Of a DNA stretch of 64,000 bases, positions 34,601-48,165 are shown in pieces. Numbering within the stretch: the stretch's first letter is position 1; each line of letters opens with the position of its first letter. Under the pieces are notes generated by a model, which ran no database searches, had not been told where the DNA came from, and saw only the letters and a list, made by a program, of their open reading frames with translations. Both the position numbers and the translations under genes were made by a program. Source of the stretch: Cladopsammia gracilis (lineage: Eukaryota; Cnidaria; Anthozoa; Scleractinia; Dendrophylliidae); contig JAJGOT010000164.1 of NCBI GenBank assembly GCA_022457155.1, forward strand, positions 1,406,501 to 1,470,500. The letters are read 5' to 3'.

Positions 34601-37600
34601 ACATGCAAAAAACACAGAAATGATTAACATCTTAAAATGAAACCGTGAGTTCGAGCATTTTCCATAAAATATCATATAACGCACTGCTTTCAAATTTGTT
34701 AAAAAACCTAAGTTTTAATTTGACTGTCTGCAGCTGTGTCTGTTACGATTCATGTCCCCGATGATTAAGGTTTGCGTTATACAGAAAAAAGCATCAATTT
34801 TAACTGTATGTCGTATTTGAACATCAAAAAGCCGGTTTAAAACTGAGATGATAATCCTCCTAGTGTCGACCATCAAGTCACCTCTTCTACGTGTTTCTTA
34901 CGGCCGGCTTTTACAGGCTGTGGGTCAAATCCAACAAGGGATGTGAGTACTGATAACGCTTGGAATAGCGTTCTACTGTTTTCCGTATTATTTTAGTGCC
35001 TTTAAAGGAGTCTATTCGGTTCTTTTAGCTGAATATTTTAGCAGCAGAAAATTTTAGGCAATCTTACCACCCGAATTACTGGCTGTTTTCTTCTTTCCGA
35101 AAATCCAAGCTGACTTTACTGATTTCGTACCCAAAAACGACATTTCTATCCCTCCGAAAACAAAAGGCGTTAAATTTTCCGTGTTTGTATTTTTGAATGT
35201 TGGAGGCCGGATTTTACTAAAGAAAGCTCAAGTTTTTCAGGGTTTTAATAGTCTGATTTATTACGCATTTTTAAGATGACTAAACGGCGGCCTCCGAACG
35301 GCTTTTCAACTGAAACGATCGATTCGTTTCACGGGTGCCAGCTCCGGCTGCCTAAAGTGTGACCGACATGTGCTTTTCGTCGGGCACTTTTCGTTTTCAG
35401 TCATTTTTCTCTCACCGACATATGGGAAAAAAAGACAAGAACCAATTTTCAGTAATTTTTAACATACACTATAGGTCTCTAAATAAAAATGGTTTGTCAA
35501 AGGTTAGAACCCTCCTTTACATTTTCAACAGCACTAATTTTTCACTGATTTATTGCATAACAAGCACAAATCAGGAAGCGGTCCTAAAATTGAACACTGT
35601 ATAGAAAGGTTTATAGAAGATTAAAATAGACTCTCTTCAGACCTAAATTCTGTGTTGTTACGACATTTTGTACCTTCGCAAATAACAGTACGAGCCAGAT
35701 AAGTTTTCAAGGCTAACATTAAATTCGGGAAATCATGATCATCTCAGTATCATACTTTAGTGCTCAAGTAGCTACAGGATCCGGACCGATCTATATCAGA
35801 AAAAAATTCGTCAATTTTTTTATCTGGTATTCTAGAGAGGTAAAAAGTTGAGAAGTATTTTAACTAATTTCAAGGTAGATAAGTTACTGTATGGGTTGGT
35901 GACTGACTTTATTTAAATTAAGTGTCCCATGGCAACTGTGATTTTCACTCTTCGCCAAACCATGGAAGAAGTTTCCTTTTATCAGTACTCTTCAAAGGCT
36001 GAAGAAGTTCCAGTGAAAATTGAACAAAATTGAAATTTCACGCTTTGCAAGATATAAAAAAGCAAAATACTACATGTAAGCAGTCCTCCGATGGCTTTCT
36101 CTTGTCACATTTCAATGGCCACACTTGAGAATTTCATAAACAGACTCAACAGTCCAAACCACCTTGTACAGCATAACATACAACAACGCAGGAAAGTACT
36201 GCTCGATAACTTTCATTTGAATGCGGGTCATACTTAAGGATTTTATCCAGACTCGACAGTGGAAAGCAACTTGTACAGCATAATAAACAGTAAAACAGCA
36301 CCACAGGAAAGTACTGCTCAGTAGCCTTCATTTGAATGGTCACACTTTAGGATTTCATCCAGACTCAAAAGATAGAACCACCTTGTACAGCTTGTACAGG
36401 AAAGAACTGCTCGGTAGCCTTCATTTGAATTATCACACTTTAGGATTTCATCCACAGACTCAAAAGATAGAACCACCTTGTACAGCATAATAAACAGTAC
36501 CACAGGAAAGTACTGCTCAGTAGCTTTCATTTTGAATGGTCACACCAGGATTTCATCCACAGACTCAAAAGATAGAACCACCTTGTACAGCATAGTAAAC
36601 AGTACCACAGGAAAGTATTGCGCAGTAGCCTTCATTTGAATGATCACACTTTAGGATTTCATCCACAGACTCAAAAGTTAGAACTACCTTGTACAGCATA
36701 ATAAACAGTACCACAGGAAAGTACTGCTCTGAGTAGCCTTCATTTGAATTGTCGGCACTCTTCAGGCCCCAGTTGTTCAAAAGGCGGATAGCGCTATTCA
36801 CCGGATAAATCACTATCCAGCGGATAACACAATTGGTTTTGCTAATGGCTATCCACTGGATAGTGATTTATCCGGTGGATAGCGCTATCCACCTTTTGAA
36901 CAACCGGGGCCAGAACTTCCAATTACTCAAAAGTTGAAACCACTTTACCTAGCATAATAAACAGCGCCACATGAAAGTACTGCTCAGTACTTTCATCTAA
37001 ATGTTTTATACACAAACTCAAAAGTTAAAATCAACTTGCACGACTCACTGTTTTACTCGATGAGAAAACAGTAAGCGATTGTTCAAGATAATCAGTAGGA
37101 GTTTACAACAGTAACCAAGGGAAATGTATCTGCTCGAGACAGCTGGTATTTCGAGTGGAACCGACCGGGCATTTACTGTATCTCTCTTCAGAATTTAAAG
37201 GTGGAAGGGTAAAATTTAATTTAAGAAATAGTAATAATCTAACTTACCTGACCCTCCGCTTTATAAGCGTTCGATAATCCAGAGATTGTTGAACGAACTC
37301 GAGAAGGGAAGAAACCATTAAAGATCCTTTTCGGCTTGTGCACTGGGCGAATTTCTTGGTAGGATTTTAGCTTGTTAAAATCAATGATATTGGGGCAGCT
37401 AAACTGCCTTCTGTTCTTGAAAAGCTTGCGTTCATCTGTTAGTTTTCTCAAGTCAGTTCGATCGTCATTTCTTGTTTGCATGTCCACAAGCGTGGTTCCC
37501 TTTGTTGACTTATTGAACACGCTTGGAGAAGCCGGGCAAAAACCTCTCTTGTCCGAGACAAATATCTTGTCCTCGAGGCTTGGAAAAACTATAATTTTCA

Positions 37601-37670
37601 GCGATGTGACCGGATCCATGACAATTAAGGCAAAATTGGGCTTCTTTCTGTTTCCGTGAAAATGTTTTCT
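31609..37670 (-). CDS. Possible two-exon gene, Ser-rich C-terminus, unrecognised
   Basis: The last exon is 31609-31950 (after TTGTTTTAG, 113 residues then TAG); it is GC-richer than its flanks and rich in Ser, Arg, Pro and Asn, ending EEPPVRGFSR. An upstream exon, 37248 to about 37670, ends NAYKAEGQ before a good donor (GTAAGTT) in phase 0, matching the phase of the last exon. Its 5' limit is uncertain (a TTTCGCAG acceptor near 37671 is possible). The 5.3-kb intron holds repeats. No family recognised. Open frame, good splice sites and composition are the only support; a start codon and further exons upstream were not found. Confidence 0.4.
31951..36064. other. Non-coding stretch (intron of the putative gene)
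   Basis: AT-rich with a poly-T/poly-G run near 32900-32940 and reversed copies of the ~110-bp repeat near 34020-34330. No gene recognised. Confidence 0.4.
36065..36760. repeat. Tandem array of a ~110-bp repeat, about six copies
   Basis: Units share ccaccttgtacagcataata, aggaaagtactgctc, ttcatttgaatg and aggatttcatcca in the same order. Copies differ by small indels. The same family recurs at 38745-39120, in reverse near 34020-34330 and 40420-40600, and as a variant at 51045-51232. Confidence 0.85.
36765..36911. mobile_element. Hairpin MITE (147 bp)
   Basis: ggccccagttgttcaaaagg at the left pairs with ccttttgaacaaccggggcc at the right, and the interior ggatagcgctat / atagcgctatcc also pairs. 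It sits at the end of the tandem array. Confidence 0.8.
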
Positions 37671-37734
37671 GCGAAACACGGTCTCCTACATTGCATAACA
37701 CTGATCGGATGCGAGTCCAGCGATTATGGGCCAC

Positions 37735-38744
37735 TTCGCATAATCTCTGTTATGCAAAAGTTCATTCAAAAAAGGATTTGACCAAACTACCCTTCTGTCT
37801 ATAATGAGAAGACCGATAACCAATTAAATGCCAACAAGATTATTCCCATGTGGACAAAACCATTATCTAAAGAGCTTGGCGCAGGGTTTATTACCGGCAC
37901 GAAACAAAAAAATACTGTGTCATCAGGACTTTAAACCTTGAACAATACTGTCGGCGTTTTTTCCGCTAGTTAGTTAGAACTCGTCTTTATTGAAAAGCTC
38001 CTTATCGGTGAATCCTAAACCGTAAACGATCGTTTTTTAAGTTTGAGCTCATTACAAACAAGTGACATTTGCTCATATACGCGAATAAACAATACGATAA
38101 TGATATCTATATGATGCCACTTCGCTTTTGTATACCGGGATTACAGAATTAGGTCATCGTTGAAATTTATGCAGATATTTTCCTTTGTTCTCGCCGACTT
38201 ATTTCTTCTAATAAGACGTTTTGTTCTTACAACTAGCTGGGTTCTTCTCGAAAGATTTCATGGCTAAAAACGACATTTCAAAAAGTTCGTTACGGGACGT
38301 TAGTATTTCGTTTTACTTCATAAGGGGCGTCCTGGAGACCATTTTCATAGTTACTTCATCAGTAACTTTTCATATTGTTTTAACAGTAAACAAACACAGT
38401 GCCTAAAGAGGGCTTAATTTAAAAATGATTGTAGTTCTTTATCACAAGTAATATTGCACTGTCAACCTTGTCGGAATCGTCAGACGCTGAAATATCGCTA
38501 TTTCAATTAATTGCTTATGTCGGTTTTTCATTTCGCAGAATATCTCGCACTAGAATCCGTGAGCAAGTTTTAATTTATTATTTTCAACGAATATTATAAA
38601 TATTATATGAGTTACTAGATTTCAAAGTGTAAAAATAACAATTTTTTTGGAAACATATTGAAAGAACGTCAATTTTGAACAGTGCTGAACTGAGGATATC
38701 CTTTACCTGTTTGTTAACACTTGGATTTATTTCATCCACAACTG
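37735..38744. other. Non-coding stretch
   Basis: AT-rich with no recognised gene or repeat. Upstream exons of the putative minus-strand gene might lie here but I could not identify any. Confidence 0.35.
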
Positions 38745-39120
38745 AGATTCAAAAGTAAAAACCATCTTGTAACGAAAAATTAAACGTCCAGTACTACAAG
38801 AAAGTACTGCTCAGTAGCTTTCATTTGAATGGTCACACTTTAGGATTTCATCCAGACTCAAAAGTTAGAACCACCTTGTACAGCATAATAAACAGTACCA
38901 CAGGAAAGTACTGCTCGATGGCTTTCATTTGAGTGGTCACACTTTAGGATTTCATCCAGACTCAAAAATTAGAACCACCTTGTACAGTATAACAAACAGT
39001 ACCACAGGAAAGGATTTCATCCACAGACTCAAAGGCGAGAACCATCTTATGAAGCACAAGAAACAGTAGTGGGTAGCACAGGAAAGTACAGCTTTTGTCT
39101 GAATGGCCCGACACTTTAGA
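38745..39120. repeat. Second array of the ~110-bp repeat
   Basis: Three to four diverged copies of the unit seen at 36065-36760, in the same orientation. Confidence 0.75.
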
Positions 39121-39750
39121 ACTATAAACTTTGAGCCTCAGTCGGGCTCATAGTTTTATTTTGGCAATAAAAAGGTGGACAAGCTTGATTTGTTACCAAG
39201 CCGAATAGCTGCCCAGGCTAATAAACCAAAACTTATTATTAAAAAAACCGGTATTATTGTTTTTGAGAGCGATGTGTTTCTTTCGGGCGTTTTCTTTTTT
39301 CTGTAATTTCAGATCAGTTTGTTTGTTTGAACTGTTATCTTATAGGTAGTGAAATTGATAGTTCTAATGGTTACCCCAGGCAAATAGCAAGTTTTATTAC
39401 ATTTTCATTTAACTATTAATAAATCGACTGTCGGGGTAACAAGTATTATTTTTAATTTTGAGAGCGCGTAGTGTTTCTTTTTTTTTGTTGCACTTTTACA
39501 CTTTTCCGCCGTTTGTTTAGACGCCTTTCGGAAAATCTCAGTTTACAGTTTCACGGAAGTTTTACAATTTACAGGCATTTTTCAAAGGGAGACGTCATTA
39601 ATCTCTCAAACTAAAACTGGGCTTTTATATTTATTCGTGCGCTTATGTTGCTATTGATCCGTCACAGACGTCCCGATAACTGTTACAAATGGTGGCTTTT
39701 GCTTCAAGCGTTTTCGCCGGACTTAATCCTCAAAAATTCACTCACTTAAT

Positions 39751-40142
39751 TTAAGGTGGCTCCTAATAGTTTAAACATTCCCATCATGATACATCTATGA
39801 TATTCAATCACAGCTACACCAGTAAAGTTAAGAGAAAACGTTTAGTACAGGTTTGTAAACACTTAACCAATGAACAAATTTAGGTGGCTACGACATCAAA
39901 ATTTGTTACCATGGCAACGTAAAAAGATGCCAAAAAAGTTAAAAACCCATTTTCAACCTCTTTAGGCTAATAACTTCAAAACTGCGCGGTGAAATTTTTG
40001 AATGATGACGTCGTTTGGATACCACTTTGTTGACTGATAAAAGATTTACTGGTTTCAAGTAAAAGATTTTTAGCCACACCATCGGGCTAACTGTAATGGA
40101 ATGCAAAAGACGAGAGGACTGAACAATATGGAGCCACCTTAA
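39751..40142. mobile_element. piggyBac-like MITE (392 bp)
   Basis: It begins TTAAGGTGGCTCC and ends GGAGCCACCTTAA. TTAA at both ends fits piggyBac target preference. No transposase. Confidence 0.7.
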
Positions 40143-43135
40143 AAGAAAACAATGATGACCAAGGAAGAGTACATGTACCTACACACTGATTAGGTACTCG
40201 ACTAATTAACTGAAGTTAATTACAGGTGACTGTCTTGTGACAACTGCACTTTACATTCTGCGCTGTCTCGGTGTCCATAAAAAGGGTTCAGTTTCGTTTG
40301 TTTATAGCCTTCTGTGCTAAAAAGCTAAGCTTACGCTTTTGTTGACTGACTAATACTTAATAATTGCAAGGTGTTAATCAGTTGGATTTTTAATTTAACC
40401 CCTTCCACCCTCTAGTTAGATCGTGGGTCATGCAAGATTGTTTAAACTTTGGACTTCATATTGGACTGTTATGCTGTTCATTGTGCTAAACAAGGTGGTT
40501 ATAGCTTTTGAGTTTGTGACTGAAGTGTGACCATCCAAATCCAAGAGAATACTTGTGAACAGTACTTTCCTGTGGTGCTGTTTATTATGCTGTACAAGGT
40601 CTAAAGTTTGAGTTTGAAGTCAAGCAGATGAAGTGTCTAATGTAATGTTCACATCGATTTCTGGATAAAATTTTTTGCTTCTCAATTGGAGAGGCCCCTT
40701 TCATGAAAGACAATAAAACTTGAAAATAAAAGGCGCAGGGTTGGTTAAGCTTTAACACTGTAATGACATAGATTAACGATGACGCAAATACAGCAAGAAA
40801 ATTAGACTTTATTTCGAGAAAGATTATTAACATGATTGGGTGATTACAGTCCATGACAGTACAAAAACAAAAAAAAACAACTAAAATTATCACTTAAAAT
40901 TGAACTGTACAACTTGGATAAAGCATATTATAAAAAACTGTTTAAATGCACGACCTTATTATCGAAAAGACAACTACATTTTAGTGATTTCGCCTCCATT
41001 TAGAGAGAGCTTAGAAAGCATTTGTTTCTACAGATGTATCCATGGTAACGCGGATTGATCACGTTCTTATGAACCAGGGATGTTATGGCAAAGATGAAGA
41101 TGAACGTAGAGTAGAATCTAAGAAAGTACAAAATAAAAAGACTGATTAGGAGAGGTAAAGAACCCTAGATTGACAAAAGTTAACCCAATTATTTTTACAT
41201 GCAAAAATGGCTAGGCTCTTATTTGTAGAGCATCCAAAATCACCTGAAGATGTAACTTTAATAGCAGTGATAAATTGTCATGATTATATAACACACTCTA
41301 ATTTAACAAGGGCACCTAAAAAGCCACATTAATCAAAGACTTAAGAAAGTCATGTTTATGTTTGTTTTGATGATTTCAGTAATGCCGTTGAAAGGTATAG
41401 TTGTATCAGCTCCATTTTTACCATTTCGGATGCCTTAGCTAAAAATTCAACAGGCCGAAAATATTAAGAACAAAATCCTTTTCCCTCAAAGTTAACTCAA
41501 TATGACTTCCAAGCATTTTTAAGCGATCTACTTTTAGCTGGACTTTCCGAGAACCAAAAATGGCATTTTTACCCTCTCAAAAACGTCAGGCGTTGTTTAA
41601 ATTATCGAGTTAAAAAATATCAGCTTACATTTCCAGTTTGAGAACCTAAACATTTCATCTAAAATATGAGGGCAGTATTTGGCAAAACAGTTTGTTGTAT
41701 GCCACTGATTTAATGGCTTGCCTTTTTGCAGTCGAAGACTATATTAACTTGGTTATGTTGCAATATTCTATGTATAAACTGTAGAAGAATAACAAAGGTG
41801 CTTCTTTTGTATATCTGTGTATATGCATAATGATGTACTATTTTCTCAAATCACTGCTTTTTCTTTCTACAAAGACGACGGGGATACAACACTGAAGAAC
41901 AAACACTCAACTCATAAGTGTGAGCAAATGTTAACCTGGATGCAAACAACATTTTTTGATCATGTTTGCTTCACAACTTTAAGTTAAATACAATCATGTT
42001 TAACAAAACACAATTGTGGCATCATAGTGTATTTCTCAGATTCATTTTATCCAAGATGGACATAGCGAGCACTAGTAAAAGGTACTTTTGCAAACATTTT
42101 CAATCTTACTTGAGTGTTTACAACAAACATTTATGTGCATTTCCTAAAACCACCACCAACATCCACATCCCAACAATAGCCAAGTTGTTTTTCTGTCCTG
42201 ATCACCAATACATTTACTCTAGTATTTTTAATGACACCCCCTGTTACTGCCAGTTCTCTAAATCAGCTGCTCCAGTAAATTCAATCTCAAGGGTGAATGT
42301 TTCATAGTAAACTGCCAGCAGTCTCTCTGGATAATCAAGTGCATGAGATAATCAGACATGCAATCAAAGGTCTCACTCCCCCTCCCTACCTCAAATGATT
42401 GTCACTCCCACTTGTAATAAGTGTGCCCACTTGACTGTCCAGAAATAGACTGCTGCAGATTATTTCTAGAAGGGTTTTAGTTTACACTTATTGAAGCTTT
42501 TCTTTTATAAGCACCTCTCTACAATGGCCCAGTATATTCTGTCTAGCGGGTGAATATGACATTGTTAAGAAACGCTTCTACCCACTACGTGTTAATGGTA
42601 GTGGTGTGCTGATCATCGATTATAATCAATTTATCTAAAACTTATGGCAAAGAAAATCTATTATGCTTCAAACACAATCGATTGTCACGGAAAAATGAAT
42701 TCTAATGTATAAAAGAGAAATAAACATTTAATATTTTGTTGTATTTTGTCTTTGTTGGGGTTAAAATGTGTTATGAGACATAGCACAACAAACAAATATG
42801 AAAGTATTGAAATGACTATTATCGTAATGAAACAAACGAAAGCAATCTCAAGTTTCAACCTCCTTCCCAGGATCCTCTTCTATCTTTGCCTCATTTGCAT
42901 GTTCAGATTTCAACATGGCTTCTGATGTTGAAACCTCTGGGAGCCATGTGAATTTAAAATACACAATTATCTTCTTCATGAGTTAACTGATTATTTCCAA
43001 TGGTGAGTTAATGGTAAGAAGCATTGCATGATGACCAAAATAATGGCTGCATAAGAGATTAGCTAAACTTTTACACTGTGATGTTTTTTATACTACAACA
43101 CACACACATACCCACCATCATCATGACTTGCTATC
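40143..43135. other. Non-coding stretch
   Basis: No gene recognised. It includes a reversed copy of the ~110-bp repeat near 40420-40600 and otherwise AT-rich DNA. The short frames (for example 41966-42307) have no supporting signal. Confidence 0.4.
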
Positions 43136-46100
43136 CTAATCTTGATCAGGTCTGTGCGGTGGTGTGCCACAGGGTTGCAACATTTTCTACAATGACAAAA
43201 TTTAACAAGGATTAATTCCTGCTTTAAAGGGAACCTCAACTGTTATAATAAATTGACATTAACCCTTTCATGGCCAAGATTCCTCAAATTTCATCTCTCC
43301 ATGGCCAATTTTTTTTTCCCCAAATAGCGCAAGGTGACTATAGCAGGGCTCCAAGTTAAAAAAATTCTCAATCGCAATTTGCGAGCAGTTCCTAAAATAA
43401 GTCGCAAAAAAAAAACTAAATACTACTACTGGAAATGAAAAACTATAAATTTCTAAAAAAGTGAGCCCGTGATACACTTCTTGGAAACCGTGTTAATGGA
43501 GCATGAAATCGACGATTAAGTCACGTAACATTCAATGTGGATTTCACAGGATTTTTTGGATAAAATTACAACTACCAGTTACAAGTAAGACACAAGACTG
43601 TTAAATACAATTCCTTTATTACATGTAGCTAGGCCGTAAAACAGTCGCAAAATCACGACTAATAGACAAATTTTAGTGGGAAAAGTGAAAAGGTGGTTCT
43701 CTGTATCGGACTCTCACACGGCAAATATGTAAACCAGTGAATTGAAAATTTTATACATGTTATGTATCTTTTTTTTCTATTATTGTACACTGATATTTTT
43801 ACCGTGTTTTAAATAAAGTTTTCATTCATTCATCTTTAGTCGCAAATACGCCCGATACAGACGCAATTTCGAGCCCTGTATAGTCGCCTTTGGCCACTTA
43901 TGGATAAGGTGATTATAGTAGCTTGTGGCCACAAAAGGGTTACAAATTCATACATGCAAAAACAAAATGATACACAAATCACATTTAATTCAACTCTTTA
44001 TTCATGGGTCACACGGAAGTCAAACATGTGTTTATGAGCCGACATAGTAAAATCTGAAAATCATTTATTACAAACCGGGAATAAATAAAACCCTCAGTGA
44101 ATGAAAACAACAATTTCCCCAATCACATGTTAAATAAAAAGGATGAAATATTACCTGTAACTTGACGTAAAACTCCTAAAACAGCACAAGAACATTTTTT
44201 TTGATGAATTACCTCTAAAAGGTTGAATTTTGTTCTGGCTCTTGTTTCATTTTCCACTAAAGCAAAGTAATCCATCAGATTATAGTGACCAATATAAGAT
44301 GCTGCACTGTCCCTGTGTTGATTCACTAGCCACTCACTGAAAAGAACACATCAAGTAAAACAGGGAACTAGCCATACCTCCCCAGTGGAAGGTCATTGGA
44401 AATTAAGAGGAAGTGGACTCAAAAAGGAAAGTCAGAAGCAAAATTGGAATTTCCAAAAGGGGGGGGGAGGAGGGTAAGGAACCTACCCTCCCCCCCACCC
44501 TCCCCCTCCCCCCCCCCCCACCCCCAAACACACATACAATCCTTTGGGGCTAGGTATGGATATTTTCTGCAACAACACATTTCTATGTTAGCATGATGTT
44601 TATTAATCAAGACAGCAGAGTCCAACTAAACCCACAGTCTTAATTAAACTAGACAGAAGCAAAATTTCATGTCTTTTAGACTGCTTGCAATATCAAAGAT
44701 CTTTTCTATGTTTTTATGAGGATGTCATGTGTGATTTGACCAAGCAATAATTAAAAAAAATGTCATACATGCTTTGCAAATGTAACTTTGGATTATAAAA
44801 ATTCGACCACAATGGTTTGATTTTGAAGAATAGTACTAGACAAATTACAGAAAACCATTTACGAAGTAAGGATGGCTAATAATCATTCATTTATTTTTTT
44901 ACTGCATTCACTCGCGTGCATTTTGGGATGAATTTGAATCTTATTGGCTCTCTATATCTAAAGAACAAAGGAAACTCGAGTTAAAAACTATTTTAATTGG
45001 TGTCACAGATACTAAATGTCTTTTGTTTAATTATTTAATTGTTTTAGGTAAGCTACATTTATGGAACTGTCGTAGAAATAATAGTCTTCTTTTTTTCTCT
45101 TCCTATAAAGAACTAGTTAAAAGAAAATATAAAACCGAACGTCTCATTGCTGCAAAATATAATAATCTGAAGATGCTTGAGGCTAAGTGGAAACCTGTTT
45201 CAAACTGTAATTTTCTAACTACATAGGTGCATACCTAAGAACCAATTGTGGAACAAAGTAGTGCAAGAATTGTATTGTAAGGAAGTATTGTATTGTAAGT
45301 AGTAATAGTATTGTAAGTAGTGTTCGTCTTTGTTTTGTAAGTAGTGTTTTTTTTTTGTTTTGTGTGTGTGTTGCAATAATAATAATAATAAACAATAAAC
45401 AATAAAAAAAAAGGATGGCTAATAATAGCAAGAATAGAAGTAAATAACAATAGGTATGGCTGCAAACCCCACACTAAATGGCATTTTCCATTGATAGTAA
45501 ATAATCCTGAGGTAAGTCTTAATCTTTTCCTTAACCATAGTTAACGCAGTTCATTGCACCTTTATTTACCAAGGAGTATGAGCCCAGGAGTATCAGCAAT
45601 TTGTTGAGTGTAATTGTCTGGGTTAGTGTAGTTCTAAAAATGAACTGTTTTTGTTGACATGGACTGACATTTCATCAACCTGAGCAGGGCACGACAAAAG
45701 TGCTGTCCGATAGCCCGGGGCTAGTGGAATCACCTGCGCGGCTAGTGTATTTTTCTTGCAGTTTGTCCAACGGGCAAGCAATATTTGTTGCCTTTTTCTT
45801 ATAATTAAGTTAAGAAAGTGTGTGTACCAGAAAGTTCCTGAACAAAAGTGAATATTGGGAACATTTAAAAAATGTAAAAAAAAAACAAAGGTGAACAATA
45901 GAAATTGAATGATTATCACCTTTGTGATTCTTGGTTATTTGTAAGTTAAACATACTTGGATAGCAACAACAATCCTTTTGGGCTAGCTCCTCAGAGCTCC
46001 GGGCTAGTAAGCTGAAGTGACAACTTGCCTGAAGCGGAAGCTGATTTTTTCCTTTTCATCTCACCTTGCTGAGCAGAAGTCGTCTTCAGAGTCATGAAGA

Positions 46101-48049
46101 TAACTTTTGCTACAGTTGTTGAGTAGAAGTCATCTTCAGAGACATGGAGATGACTTCCACTCAGATTGTCAAAACAACAGTCATTGTCAACAACAGTTCT
46201 TTTCAGAACTACTGTACTCCACTAACCCAGACGATCATACTCGACAGAATATACGTACTGTACTTACAATTTTGTTGTATCTGAATGTCCAGTACCAACA
46301 TACTTTGATTGCACTAAAATGAAAGAGAAAAGGACTTAGTAATAACTATTATCTATACCATCATCAGACTATTAAATGGTGATCCCGATATTATGTGATG
46401 GTGCGATTTTGCACAATTAGCCTCAAATCGGCCGAATCCGAATCACATACCCCAGTAATTTACTAATCAGTATTAGTGGAAATTCTTTTATTCTGTTTTA
46501 CATTGTTAGAGCAGTTTCACAATCAAGTGTCCTAAAACCAAAACCTTTGTGGTTACTCTGGCCAATCAAAACATACGCCAACAATCCAATAAACCAATCA
46601 GAACTCAAAACAAAATTAATATATGTAGCCAGTGCCAAGCACAGAAAAACATGTGCAAGTATAAAGTCACAACTGGCTTTGGTTTTACTTCTGATTGGTT
46701 GATAAGGTGGCATAACATGTTGTAGCCAATCACTAAGTGTAACAATGCAAAACAAAGCCATTCATGAATTACTTTCAACACTCAACTATTCTTAAATTCT
46801 CACTACCTTGCCTCTTCCTTCTGATGATGGTATACAAGGTGTAGAGTGATACTGAAATAATGCAGGGCTGTCATAAGATTTGAGGTTGCTGCAGTGCTGG
46901 AAATAATTTTTCTTGCTTGAGAGGACGTGTCCTTTCAAACCTCCCTTTTGATCGGACATTTTGGTTGGACATCTGTTATTTTGGATTTCTCCTGAGACAC
47001 AATTGGTAAGCATACACGACGTGCTATAAGAAGTTTTGCAATGCACTGTAGGGCAATTTCATGACATGGCCATTTCTGAATTTTCTCAAATCAAGAGAGC
47101 CGTTTACAGCAAAATAAATCATACAAACAGCGTAAATTATTACTGTTATGTTTTTTGGAATCAAACGCGATTTGTTAACAAGACTTTCAAGGCAAAAGCT
47201 AAGTAATTTTTGTGCTCGGTCACCATGTCCGAGCATAATTCAAAATTGGTCGGACATTTTCGGATTTTGGTCGGACAATGTCCCAGGGGCGGATCCAGGG
47301 GGGTGAAATGGGTGAATTTTCACCCCCCTTTTCTGAGACCCTTTCTTTCTTTTTTCTAAAGTATTTCTCAAATAAATAATATTTTATTACTATTTTATTA
47401 AAATTTCACCCCCCATTTCAAAATCCTGGATCCGCCCCTGTGTCCGATGACCGACTGTTATTTCCAGCACTGTTGCTGGCTACACAAGACAAACGGGTTG
47501 TCGTGAACTCAAGACAGCTTCCCGTGGCTCATGTCCTTTGGTCATTTTTTTGCTGGTCATTATAGCCAGCTGCTGACTACTGTTGACAGCCCTAATAATA
47601 TCCTATAACTACAATAGTAGTTGATTTTAAGGATCTCAATCTTGAACATTACTATATACCTACAATGTTCAAGTTGACTGTGAATGTTGTACCTGTCTGT
47701 CTGCAGAAAAAAAAACATAAAATGTATCAGGCACAATATCAAGGCAAATCCTCTTTTATTTCTCTATCCCATGTAGCGGGATTTATTTTCAATTTACCAC
47801 AGAATTACACGATATATATAAAAAGGAGCATAAATAATTTCAATTAAGCTTTTATAAGCTTATTGAATAAAAATGGTTTGATTATCCTCTAAGCTCTTGT
47901 CAAATCGACTGTCTAAAACTCAAACGTTGGAGAGATCACTTGCGTAACGTAACGTAATAAATTCAACAGCTGAATGTATAAAGCTCTTTCTTTAAGTATG
48001 AAATGCTAAGCTTAAATATCACGAACAACTGCAACAAAACACTCACCAT
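43136..48049 (-). CDS. SF3B5: Splicing factor 3b subunit 5 (SF3b10), complete, five exons
   Basis: SF3B5 is a small core subunit of SF3b, which recognises the branch point in U2 snRNP. Minus-strand exons are 48047-48049 (only the ATG, then GTGAGT), 47664-47700, 46268-46313, 44213-44336 and 43136-43186. All junctions are GT-AG and phases agree, giving 86 residues, the usual length for the family. The product runs TDRYNIHSQLEH, LQSKYVGTGH, EWLVNQHRDS, FALVENETRAR and ends KMLQPCGTPP... with a short acidic tail, closely matching what I know of animal SF3B5. The start is shared through a short promoter with divergent ANAPC10. Introns are filled with repeats, including a hAT-like MITE at 47284-47440. 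Confidence 0.93.
44880..45412 (+). repeat. Possible non-LTR retroelement tail in an SF3B5 intron
   Basis: A short frame with charged, helicase- or LINE-like composition (KELVKRKYKTERLIAAKY) is followed by GTAAGTAGT-type repeats and an AATAAT/AATAAA-rich tail ending near 45412. This fits a truncated retroelement, but the family is not recognised. Confidence 0.25.
47284..47440. mobile_element. hAT-like MITE (157 bp)
   Basis: CAGGGGCGGATCCAGG at the left is inverted at the right (CCTGGATCCGCCCCTG). TGTCC occurs on both sides, and the surrounding gtcggacaatgtccgatg repeat appears to be the interrupted target. Confidence 0.75.
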
Positions 48050-48165
48050 TTTGCCGATTCTTTCAAAACGTGTTCAAATATGGCGTCGGTCGGCGTCGGT
48101 GCAACGTCGGTATTGTCAGCGGTCATTCACACTAACGCATGCTTACTAGCAGCGCCAAATTCAAA
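48050..48165. promoter_or_regulatory. Shared SF3B5/ANAPC10 promoter
   Basis: Only 116 bp separate the two start codons. The region is GC-richer than the surroundings, with a repeated ggcgtcggt motif (48080-48100). No TATA box is apparent. Confidence 0.6.

Noticed and set aside
37510..37734. Zinc-knuckle-like string CLNCHGSGHIAENY
   Set aside because: The final Cys of the CCHC motif is missing and the frame is out of phase with the better supported exon.
46498..46761. Hydrophobic frame on the minus strand in an SF3B5 intron
   Set aside because: It lies between two SF3B5 exons, has no splice support and looks like part of an interspersed repeat.
46792..47046. Minus-strand frame ending at a possible donor in the SF3B5 gene
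   Set aside because: It is not compatible with the SF3B5 reading across 47664 and 46313, and its sequence shares repeat words (gtcggaca...) with neighbouring repeats.
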